Below, piece after piece: positions 1-7,182 of a stretch of DNA of 64,000 bases. The notes under the pieces are model-generated. The model was not told the origin of the DNA, searched no databases, and saw only the letters and a program-made list of their open reading frames with translations. A program made the position numbers and the translations under genes. Numbering within the stretch: position 1 is the stretch's first letter; each line of letters begins with the position of its first letter. The DNA lies in the NCBI GenBank assembly GCA_016285645.1, contig JAEERC010000069.1, positions 1-64,000 on the forward strand, given 5' to 3'. The DNA is from Clostridiaceae bacterium. Its GTDB lineage: Bacteria; Bacillota; Clostridia; Oscillospirales; Acutalibacteraceae.

Positions 1-368
1 CTCCCGCGAACATAGTAAAGGTCACAATCGGTGACACTGAAATAACGGAATACACCGAAACCGAAAACGGCAGACAGTTCATATTTGAAACAACACCCGA
101 ATCGGCAGGCGTATTCAGGTATTCGGTAATACTCACGGAAATCTTCGGCTATTCGAGCGCGAACGGAACAACACCCGGCATCACGGTCAAAGTTCCCGCA
201 GTGGATGAACCCGACACTCCCGAAAACCCGGAGAACCCCGAAAATCCCGACAACCCCGGCACAGACGATGAACCCGAAAAGGAACTGAATTTCTTCGAAA
301 AACTCATAAAGTTCTTTACGGAACTTTTCGCGAAGGTAATCAACATTTTCAAAAAGGCGGTGAACTGA
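1..368 (+). CDS. Surface protein, C-terminal fragment (5' end outside window)
   Basis: The open frame is already running at the window edge (first full codon at base 3) and stops with TGA at 366-368, so only about 121 C-terminal residues are seen. First comes a beta-rich stretch like the end of an Ig-like repeat. A linker of repeated P-E-N units (PENPENPENPDNPG) and acidic residues follows. The last 25 or so residues form a strongly amphipathic segment, FFEKLIKFFTELFAKVINIF, then KKAVN. The linker plus hydrophobic tail suggest an exported wall- or membrane-associated protein, but there is no LPXTG-type motif. A similar Phe-rich tail ends the secreted phosphoesterase at 58609-60324. The function of the missing N-terminal part cannot be judged. 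Confidence 0.75.
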   Translation, partial: PANIVKVTIGDTEITEYTETENGRQFIFETTPESAGVFRYSVILTEIFGYSSANGTTPGITVKVPAVDEPDTPENPENPENPDNPGTDDEPEKELNFFEKLIKFFTELFAKVINIFKKAVN

Positions 369-369
369 A

Positions 370-609
370 ATGGCAAAACTGAATTACACAAAACCGGCAT
401 TTGCCTTTCATCAGATACCGCTGGTGACGGGCGGCGGCACGGGCTGCTCCTATAACTGGGAAGCTTTGGACCAGAACTGCACGGTAACCGATCCCGACCT
501 TGGAATGACAATTTTCACAAATACCAACAGCGACTGTCAAATACAGGGTGACCCCTCGGATTTCTGCTACACGGTTCCCATGGCGGACCACAACATTTAC
601 AATTCATAA
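370..609 (+). CDS. Small four-cysteine protein, possible leader-containing peptide precursor
   Basis: This 79-residue protein starts one base after the preceding stop codon, with AAGGCGGTGA as a good ribosome binding site about 10 bases upstream, so it is probably co-transcribed with the surface protein. I do not recognise the family. Cysteines lie at 26, 37, 56 and 66, and the region after residue 21 is rich in Asp, Asn, Thr and Gly (TGGGTGC, DPDLG, NTNSDC, GDPSDFC). There is no signal peptide. The first 22 residues end in a double glycine (PLVTGG) with hydrophobic residues at -4, -7 and -12, loosely like a double-glycine leader. A strong terminator follows. It could be a RiPP-like precursor, a metal-binding peptide or a small secreted partner; none is proven. 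Confidence 0.65.
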   Translation: MAKLNYTKPAFAFHQIPLVTGGGTGCSYNWEALDQNCTVTDPDLGMTIFTNTNSDCQIQGDPSDFCYTVPMADHNIYNS

Positions 610-624
610 CAGCGATTTACAGGA

Positions 625-654
625 GAACGGTCCTTCGGGGCCGTTCTTTTTTTG
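625..654 (+). terminator. Rho-independent terminator
   Basis: A 9-bp stem GAACGGTCC / GGGCCGTTC (one G-U pair) with a TTCG tetraloop is followed by a run of T. It closes the two-gene unit before the polysaccharide locus. Confidence 0.9.
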
Positions 655-700
655 TCTTAAAACTATAAAATGTTTTTAATACTTAATTACATTAAAACTG

Positions 701-729
701 TTGAAATGGGGGACTGTTTCTGTTATAAT
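701..729 (+). promoter_or_regulatory. Promoter of the polysaccharide locus
   Basis: TTGAAA (701-706), a 17-base spacer and a perfect TATAAT (724-729). The expected transcript start is near 736, about 40 bases before cpsB. It is the only strong promoter I see before the long co-directional run of genes. Confidence 0.8.
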
Positions 730-777
730 CTTTTTATATAATGTCTTATTATGCGATTTTTGCGGATTGGAGCCCTT

Positions 778-1509
778 ATGTACGATATTCACTGCCATAT
801 TTGCTACGGCTGCGACGACGGCGCGGAGGATCTTGAAACGGCGGTTCAGATGGTTGAACTCGCCGCCGACAGAGGCACTTCGGGCATTGTCGCCACGCCT
901 CACTGCAATGTGCCCGGCTCCTACACGAACTACTGGAGTGAGAAACTCTCCGCGAAAATCACAGCGCTTCGGAACGAGACGGCGAAGAGAAACATTAACT
1001 GCGTAATTTACTCGGGGCAGGAGATTTTCTTTACGCACAAAACCCTTCAGCTCCTCAAAAGCGGAGACCTGATTACGCTCAACGGTTCGGATTACGCATT
1101 GTTTGAATTTGATTTTGACGAAACGGGTGAATCGGTTTACGAAAAACTTCAGGCGGCTGCCGCGGAGGGAATCATTCCCGTGGTCGCCCATCCCGAGCGC
1201 TACGGCTTTGTGAGCGAGGATGTGAATTCCGCTGTAAAGCTCAAGAGCATCGGCTGCCTTCTGCAGATAAACAAGGGCTCGCTTGAGGGCAGGTTCGGCA
1301 AAGCGGCGTTTGACGCCTCCCACGCGATTGTTTCGCGCTCGCTTGCCGATGTTGTGGCGTCCGACGCTCATTCGCCCTATATCCGCACACCGAATATGAT
1401 TCACACGCACGAGCTTTTATGCGAGGAATACTCTTACGATTACGCCGAGCTTCTGCTTACGGATAATCCTCGCAGAATACTTGAAAACGAAAAAACAATC
1501 GGCTATTGA
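778..1509 (+). CDS. cpsB: Tyrosine-protein phosphatase CpsB/YwqE (PHP family)
   Basis: This 243-residue metal-dependent phosphatase of the PHP superfamily dephosphorylates bacterial tyrosine kinases of the capsule system. All family metal-site motifs are visible: DIHCH at residues 3-7, DDGAED near 12, TPH near 40, HPER near 137 and SDAHS near 196. The start at 778 (MYDIHCH) is preferred over an in-frame ATG at 751 because GGAG lies five bases upstream and the family begins right at this motif. It is the first gene after the promoter at 701-729 and sits upstream of two BY-kinases, its likely substrates. Length and motifs fit CpsB/YwqE well. Confidence 0.93.
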   Translation: MYDIHCHICYGCDDGAEDLETAVQMVELAADRGTSGIVATPHCNVPGSYTNYWSEKLSAKITALRNETAKRNINCVIYSGQEIFFTHKTLQLLKSGDLITLNGSDYALFEFDFDETGESVYEKLQAAAAEGIIPVVAHPERYGFVSEDVNSAVKLKSIGCLLQINKGSLEGRFGKAAFDASHAIVSRSLADVVASDAHSPYIRTPNMIHTHELLCEEYSYDYAELLLTDNPRRILENEKTIGY

Positions 1510-1522
1510 CGGGGGAAAACTT

Positions 1523-2344
1523 ATGCTGATGAAATTATTGAGAATAGCAGTTGCCGCGCTGACGGCAGTTACGGTAATCGCCTTTCTGGTTGTGTTCATT
1601 GATGAAAAGGTCACATCCGACAAGACTGTGCCCGTTATAAAAATCGAAGAGGGCGTGCTCGAGGTGAACGTAAACGCCAAGGAGGCGGACCTGCTTAAAG
1701 GCGTTACCGCCTTTGATAAAAAAGACGGTGACCTTACCGGCAGGGTGATTGTGGAGTCAATAGGAAAGTTCACCGAAACAGGCAGCTGCAAGGTGACCTA
1801 CGCCGTGAGCGATTCCGACAATCACGTAACCACGGCGCAGAGAAGAATCCGCTACACAAACTACACGCCGCCCAAGTTCACAATGAAACAGCCGCTCCTG
1901 TTTTCGGTTTACAAGCAGTTCAACATTATGGGAATAGTCGGGGCGACGGACTGCCTTGACGGCGACATCTCGCAGAATGTGATAATCTCGTCGCAGGATT
2001 TCGAGCAGGGCAAGGAGGGAGTTTACACCCTCAAGGCAACAGTTATGAACTCTAAGGGCGACACTTCCGAAATCGAACTGCCCATACTCGTTGAAAAAAC
2101 AGGCAGAGATACGGCGGAAATAGAGTTAAAGCAGTATCTTGTCTATGTCGAAAAAGGCAAAACGCCCGACTGGAAAAGCTATGTGAAAGCCACCTACGAT
2201 TCTTTGGGGCTCAAAACGGATATTGAGACAAAGACGCAGACGGATTTCAAAGCGGGCAAGCCCGGCGTTTACAGCGTCGATTATTACGCGACGGACGAAT
2301 ACGGCTATGTCGGCCATACAAGACTGATTGCAGTAGTTGAGTAA
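1523..2344 (+). CDS. Membrane-anchored protein with three DUF5011/Ig-like repeats
   Basis: The 273-residue protein has an N-terminal transmembrane or signal-anchor segment (about residues 3-24), then three extracellular beta-sandwich repeats of about 75-80 residues, near 31-108, 109-188 and 190-273. Each carries variants of the DUF5011 signature: the xAxDxxDGDLT motif (FDKKDGDLTG, TDCLDGDIS) and a G-x-Y-x-V/L-x-Y/A ending (GSCKVTYAVSD, GVYTLKATVMN, GVYSVDYYATD). The ATG at 1523 has GGGGGA upstream; an earlier in-frame ATG at 1481 would overlap cpsB. Its place between the phosphatase and the kinases suggests a role at the cell surface in export or anchoring, but no function is known to me. Confidence 0.8.
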   Translation: MLMKLLRIAVAALTAVTVIAFLVVFIDEKVTSDKTVPVIKIEEGVLEVNVNAKEADLLKGVTAFDKKDGDLTGRVIVESIGKFTETGSCKVTYAVSDSDNHVTTAQRRIRYTNYTPPKFTMKQPLLFSVYKQFNIMGIVGATDCLDGDISQNVIISSQDFEQGKEGVYTLKATVMNSKGDTSEIELPILVEKTGRDTAEIELKQYLVYVEKGKTPDWKSYVKATYDSLGLKTDIETKTQTDFKAGKPGVYSVDYYATDEYGYVGHTRLIAVVE

Positions 2345-2357
2345 CGGAGTAGTACAG

Positions 2358-3908
2358 ATGACAGAGAAAAAAGCAGGCATCGAGTGGCACAGCATTGTCC
2401 GCGACCTTTTGCGGAATATCTGGGTGATATTCTGCGCCGCGGTAATAGGGATTCTCGGCACCTATGTTGTAAAGCACGTGGTATATAATCCCGAATACAC
2501 AAGCCGCGCCACGGTTATAATAAACAGCGCCGCGGGTAAAGCCAACGCGGTGCAGACCCTTGCGCAGTCGAGCGAAATCGCCCAGATTTACGCCGAGGTT
2601 TTCGTTCAGCCCACAATGCAGCAGAAGGTCTGCGAATATCTGGGCAAAGAAAGCTTTGACGGCAGAATAGGCGCGAAGGTCAACAAGGGCACAAACATTA
2701 TGGATATCTCGGTAACGGCGGACAATCCCGAAGAGGCGTACAGGGAGTTAAAAGCCCTTCTCAAGGTTTATCCGCAGATTACCTCAACGCTCTACACAAA
2801 CGGCGTTGTAAGCGTACTGAGACCCGCGGGGGTTCCGAAATCACCCTCAAACTCAATGACCTCAACGAGCGCATTAAAAACAGCGGCTGCCGCCATGATC
2901 CTTGCCGCCGCGGTTATAGTGCTTTTCTCTATACTCAGGGACACGGTCAAGAACGAGTCCGATTTTGAGGATAAAATCGACGCGAGACTGCTCGGCACGA
3001 TTCCCCACGAGAGAAAGCACCTCGGCGTAAAGGATATTTTAAGAGGAAAAAAGAAGGGCATTCTTTTCAGCGAAAGCGCCTTCACGAGTTTAAAATTCAC
3101 CGAGAATTTCAATAAACTCGCCTCAAAGTTCGAATATCTCAAAAGAACAAAGGACTGCAAGGTGTTCGCCATAACAAGCGTGGCTGAAAACGAGGGCAAG
3201 TCGACGGTGGCTTCAAACCTCGCTCTCTCGCTCGCCATAAAAGGCAATGTCGTTGTGCTCCTCGACTTAGACGGCAAAAAGCCCGCTCTTTACAAAATAT
3301 TCGAGCAGGAGCCGGACGATTCCACCGAACTCGGTCTCTGGCTTTCGGGCGAGGCGGACAAAAAGGATTTCAAATTCAGAAGATATAAAAAGACCAATCT
3401 GTTCCTCGCCCTCAACACGCGGCCTCACAGGGAATACGCCAGATGGATTGAGAGCGGAAACATCAAAAAGGTTTTCAAAGCCCTTAAAAAATCAGCCGAT
3501 TACATAATAGTCGATACCGCTCCCGTTTCGGTTGACGGCACGGTAACGGGCATAACCGCTTTAAGCGACGCCGCGGTGCTCACCGTGCGCACGGACTGTG
3601 TATATACCCCGATTATTAATGATACAATCCTCACTCTCAAAAACACGGGCGCTAATTTCGCGGGCTGTATTCTCAACGATGTTTATGAGGAGTTTTCCTT
3701 CTTCAGCCAGTTCGGCACCGATGAGGGCGGCTATTCGAGATACTCGAAATACTCGGGATATTCAAAGTATTCGAACTACTCCGCCTACGGCAGATACTCA
3801 AAATACGGCAGATATCAGTCGCCCGCCGGACTCGAGGAAACGGAAATAACTCCCGAGAATATGCCGAAGATATCGGCTGATAAAACGGAAGACGGAGGTA
3901 AGGTATGA
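2358..3908 (+). CDS. Wzc-like chain-length regulator/BY-type tyrosine kinase (first copy)
   Basis: This 516-residue fusion has a Wzz-type membrane part (TM near 22-42, short extracellular domain, second TM near 180-200) and a cytoplasmic bacterial tyrosine kinase. Walker A is SVAENEGKST with K281, Walker A' is LLDLDGKKP (D303, D305) and Walker B is IIVDTAPV (D386). The A and A' motifs differ from the usual PGEGKS and DxDxR: ENEGKS and DLDGKK. The tail carries a Tyr-rich cluster of repeated YSKYSxY units, the expected autophosphorylation sites. GGAG upstream of the ATG at 2358 decides the start; a TTG at 2337 is an alternative. It overlaps the next kinase gene by 4 bases (ATGA). The protein probably controls polymer length together with CpsB. 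Confidence 0.88.
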   Translation: MTEKKAGIEWHSIVRDLLRNIWVIFCAAVIGILGTYVVKHVVYNPEYTSRATVIINSAAGKANAVQTLAQSSEIAQIYAEVFVQPTMQQKVCEYLGKESFDGRIGAKVNKGTNIMDISVTADNPEEAYRELKALLKVYPQITSTLYTNGVVSVLRPAGVPKSPSNSMTSTSALKTAAAAMILAAAVIVLFSILRDTVKNESDFEDKIDARLLGTIPHERKHLGVKDILRGKKKGILFSESAFTSLKFTENFNKLASKFEYLKRTKDCKVFAITSVAENEGKSTVASNLALSLAIKGNVVVLLDLDGKKPALYKIFEQEPDDSTELGLWLSGEADKKDFKFRRYKKTNLFLALNTRPHREYARWIESGNIKKVFKALKKSADYIIVDTAPVSVDGTVTGITALSDAAVLTVRTDCVYTPIINDTILTLKNTGANFAGCILNDVYEEFSFFSQFGTDEGGYSRYSKYSGYSKYSNYSAYGRYSKYGRYQSPAGLEETEITPENMPKISADKTEDGGKV

Positions 3909-5419
3909 GCAGTACGGATAAAAACACAAAAACCTCCGCCGAAAAAAAGGAAGAACAGAGCGTAATCTACCTCTCCGATATCTGGAAGGGCGTAATCAAA
4001 TTCTGGTGGGTCGCGGTTATTCTCGGAATTATCGTGAGCCTTATTCTCTCACTTACAAGCTACTCAAAGTTCAGACCCGTATATGAAACCTCGGCCACAT
4101 TCACCGTCAACACCGAAACACTCTCACTGTCGGGCGAGGGGCTGCCGTCATACGCCTATTACTATGACAACGCCACCGCCTCTAACCTCGCCGACACTTT
4201 CCCCTATATTCTTCAGAGTGATATCTTAACGGAGGCAATCCGCGACGACCTCGACATAAGTTATGTGCCCGCGTCGCTCTCGGCTAAGGCGATATCATCA
4301 ACCAATATGTTCACGCTCACCGCTTCGGGCAGCGACCCGCAGGCGACATACGATGTGCTCTGCTCGGCGATGAAGAACTACCCGACGGCTGCCAAATACC
4401 TTGTGGGCAATGTGAGACTGACGGTTATTTCAAAGCCGGTTCTTCCGACCGAACCCGTCAACAAATTCACCTTTGCCGTCGCCTTCAGGGGCTTCGGAAT
4501 AGGCGTTCTGCTCGGCGCGGCGTGGATTTTCATTTACGCGCTTTTCAGAAAAACAGCCAAAACCAAAAGGGATGTTACCGAAAAACTCAAACTCGATGTT
4601 GTCGGCACGCTTCCCGAAGTCACATTCAAGCGCTATAAGAATCAGAAGACCGACAGGTCGATTCTCATTAAAAACGAGCGCATAGGCAAGGGCTTCCTTG
4701 AGTCTGTAAGAGTTATGCGAAACACCTTCCTTCACCTTGTAAAAGAGAACGAAAAGGTGATTATGGTAACAAGCACCGCTCCCGGCGAGGGCAAAACCTC
4801 CGTTTCGGTAAACCTCGCCCTTTCGCTCGCGGATTCGGGCAAAAAGATTCTTCTTGTTGACGGCGATATGCGCAATCCCAGTGTTCCGGGCGCTCTCAAT
4901 GTCAATGAAAAAGAACTTAAATTCACGCAGGAGAACGAACTGTGCTCAATCGCTCCCGTTGAAAAATACAATGTTTCATATCTGAGATTCACCGACAAAG
5001 AGCACACCTACTGGAAGGTTATGAATGTCGATTACCTGACGGGGCTTTTCGGAAAACTCAGGGATGAATACGACTTCATAATAGTCGATACACCGCCCTG
5101 CGGTCTTGTTTCGGATTCCATGCTCATAGCGGGAACGGTTGACGCGATAATCTATGTTGTGCTGCAGGACACGGTGCGCATAAACAGAATTTTAGGCGGC
5201 ATAGACACAGTCAGCCACACGGACTCACGCGTTATCGGCGCTGTTATGAACGGCGCCCAGTCGGGGCTTGTGGGCTACGGCGAAAACTACGGCTACGCCT
5301 ACGGCGGCTACGGTCACTACAAGAACTATTCCCGTTACGGCTACGGCTACGGTTACGGCTACGGCTACGGAAGCCGCAGAGGAAAAACAAAGGCAAAACA
5401 AAAATCGGCAGGCAAATAA
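3905..5419 (+). CDS. Wzc-like chain-length regulator/BY-type tyrosine kinase (second copy)
   Basis: A second Wzz plus kinase fusion of 504 residues, translationally coupled to the first by an ATGA overlap. TM segments are near 32-52 and about 195-215. The kinase has canonical motifs: Walker A STAPGEGKTS (K297), Walker A' LLVDGDMRNP (D319, D321) and Walker B IIVDTPPC. The C-terminal tail alternates Tyr and Gly (YGYGYGYG) and differs from the YSKYS tail of the first copy, so the two tails evolved separately. Because this copy keeps the consensus residues better, it may be the main kinase. Tandem full-length fused kinases are less usual in Gram-positives, where the membrane activator and kinase are often separate proteins. 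Confidence 0.9.
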   Translation: MSSTDKNTKTSAEKKEEQSVIYLSDIWKGVIKFWWVAVILGIIVSLILSLTSYSKFRPVYETSATFTVNTETLSLSGEGLPSYAYYYDNATASNLADTFPYILQSDILTEAIRDDLDISYVPASLSAKAISSTNMFTLTASGSDPQATYDVLCSAMKNYPTAAKYLVGNVRLTVISKPVLPTEPVNKFTFAVAFRGFGIGVLLGAAWIFIYALFRKTAKTKRDVTEKLKLDVVGTLPEVTFKRYKNQKTDRSILIKNERIGKGFLESVRVMRNTFLHLVKENEKVIMVTSTAPGEGKTSVSVNLALSLADSGKKILLVDGDMRNPSVPGALNVNEKELKFTQENELCSIAPVEKYNVSYLRFTDKEHTYWKVMNVDYLTGLFGKLRDEYDFIIVDTPPCGLVSDSMLIAGTVDAIIYVVLQDTVRINRILGGIDTVSHTDSRVIGAVMNGAQSGLVGYGENYGYAYGGYGHYKNYSRYGYGYGYGYGYGSRRGKTKAKQKSAGK

Positions 5420-5451
5420 CAAAGTAATCAATCGCGGTTAAGGGGGCAGAA

Positions 5452-7164
5452 ATGGGCAAAAGCAAAAAATACATACCCTTACTCAAAGAAATGCTCGGCG
5501 AATGGCGCTGGGTTATGCAGTATGTGAAAGCGTACAAATTCACGGTTATGCTTTACATCCTGCTCGGGCTTATCGGTACGCTTATGTCGCTCGGCACGGC
5601 GGTAGCGTCGAAATATCTCATTGACGCCGTCGTTTCGAAAATGAACTCAAAACTGTTCGAGTACGCCGCGGTAACTATAGCCCTCGCCCTTTTCCAGTTT
5701 GTGTTTTCCGCCGTTTCCTCCTACCTTTCCGCCCTTGTGGGCACAAAGGCGAACAATGAGATGCGTCGCGAGATTTATTCGAATATTCTTAAATCGAAAT
5801 GGGAGGAGATTCACTCGTTCCATTCGGGCGACCTCCTCAACAGAATTGAGGGCGATGTGTCCGTTGTTTCAAACGGCGTAATAACATTTTTCCCGGGCGT
5901 GTTCACAAAACTGCTCCAGTTCGCGGGCGCTTTCATAATAGTTTTTTACTATGACAAAACAATGGCTTTCCTCTCGCTTTTAAGCGCGCCGTTCCTGTTC
6001 TTCGCCTCTCGCATACTCATAAAGACAATGCGCGAGTACAATTCAAAATTCAGGGAATATAACGGCAAGGTGCTCTCGTTCAGCGAGGAGTCAATAAGAA
6101 ATATCCAGGTTATTAAAGCGTTCGATTTAACGGAAAAATACATAGACAATTTCAGGGACACCTTGAGCGCGTACAGAAAAGTGCGCCTGAGTTATGAAAA
6201 GTTTTCGGTAATAACCACCTTTATTCTTTCGGTAATCGGCCTCGCGGTTTCCTACCTATGCTACGGCTGGGGAGTTTACCGCCTCTGGCAGGGCGCCATA
6301 ACCTTCGGCACGATGACCCTGTTTCTGCAAATTGCGGGCAGTCTGAGTTCCTCGTTTTCCGCTCTCGCGGGTCTTGTTCCCTCGGCTGTAACAATAGCCA
6401 CATCCGCGGGAAGAATAATGGAGGTCACCCAATATGACAAGGAAGCGGACACCGATAAAAAAGAGGCGCTTCGTCTGCTCAGGGAATGCGAGGGCAGGGG
6501 CGTCAGCGTAAAAGCCGAAAATGTCACCTTCACCTACAGCGACGGCGACTCGGCGGTGCTCAACAATGTGTCGTTCAGCGTGTCGCCCGGCGAAACAATC
6601 GCTTTAACGGGCCCCTCGGGCGAAGGAAAAACCACGATTTTAAAACTTCTGCTCGGCCTGGTGGAACCCGACAGCGGAAAACTGTATCTCGAATGCGGCG
6701 GCAAAACGCTCAATATTTCCGACAGCACGCGAAGGTTCTGCTCCTATGTTCCGCAGGAGATGAGCATGTTCTCCGGCACGGTCGCCGAAAACCTGCGTCT
6801 TGTAAAGCAGGACGCGACCGATGATGAACTCAAAGAGGTTCTTGTTCAGGCGGAGATGTGGGATTTTGTTTCGTCCCTTCCGAACGGGCTCGGTACGGTT
6901 ATCGGCGAAATGGGCGAGAACATATCATCCGGGCAAGCGCAGAGAATATCAATCGCCCGTGCGCTGCTCAAAAAAACACCCGTACTTCTTATGGATGAGG
7001 CAACCTCGGCACTCGACTCCGAAACGGAGGCGAAGGTGCTTGAAAATATAATGAAAAACGATCCCGGCAAGGTCTGCATTCTGACCACGCACAGGGAGAG
7101 CATGCTGCGGTACTGCAAAAGAGTTTACAGCGTTAATCCCGACGGTACCGTTCAATGCGACTGA
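5452..7164 (+). CDS. ABC transporter, fused membrane and ATPase domains (MsbA/PglK-like, likely lipid-linked glycan flippase)
   Basis: A 570-residue half-transporter with a six-helix membrane domain (about 20-310) and a nucleotide-binding domain (about 345-570). Motifs: Walker A GPSGEGKTT (K393), Q-loop region YVPQEMSMFSG, signature ISSGQAQR (variant of LSGGQ), Walker B VLLMDEATSALD and H-loop TTHRE. Family members export lipids, lipid-linked glycans, peptides or drugs. The length and the next genes (PglF-like dehydratase and PglC-like initiating transferase) match the Campylobacter pgl set, in which PglK is an ABC flippase. No Wzx gene is present, so flipping of the undecaprenyl-linked unit is a reasonable inference. 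A strong ribosome site (AGGGGG) precedes the ATG. Confidence 0.88.
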   Translation: MGKSKKYIPLLKEMLGEWRWVMQYVKAYKFTVMLYILLGLIGTLMSLGTAVASKYLIDAVVSKMNSKLFEYAAVTIALALFQFVFSAVSSYLSALVGTKANNEMRREIYSNILKSKWEEIHSFHSGDLLNRIEGDVSVVSNGVITFFPGVFTKLLQFAGAFIIVFYYDKTMAFLSLLSAPFLFFASRILIKTMREYNSKFREYNGKVLSFSEESIRNIQVIKAFDLTEKYIDNFRDTLSAYRKVRLSYEKFSVITTFILSVIGLAVSYLCYGWGVYRLWQGAITFGTMTLFLQIAGSLSSSFSALAGLVPSAVTIATSAGRIMEVTQYDKEADTDKKEALRLLRECEGRGVSVKAENVTFTYSDGDSAVLNNVSFSVSPGETIALTGPSGEGKTTILKLLLGLVEPDSGKLYLECGGKTLNISDSTRRFCSYVPQEMSMFSGTVAENLRLVKQDATDDELKEVLVQAEMWDFVSSLPNGLGTVIGEMGENISSGQAQRISIARALLKKTPVLLMDEATSALDSETEAKVLENIMKNDPGKVCILTTHRESMLRYCKRVYSVNPDGTVQCD

Positions 7165-7182
7165 CAGATTGAGAGAGGTATT

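Noticed and set aside
676-1410. A 244-residue open frame on the - strand opposite cpsB
   Set aside because: It has no ribosome site or family features and lies entirely opposite a well-supported phosphatase gene; codon bias of the real gene explains it.
5325-5375. Repeated GGCTACG-type units, considered as a DNA tandem repeat or CRISPR-like element
   Set aside because: The repeats are in the coding frame of the kinase and encode the Tyr/Gly tail; there are no spacers.
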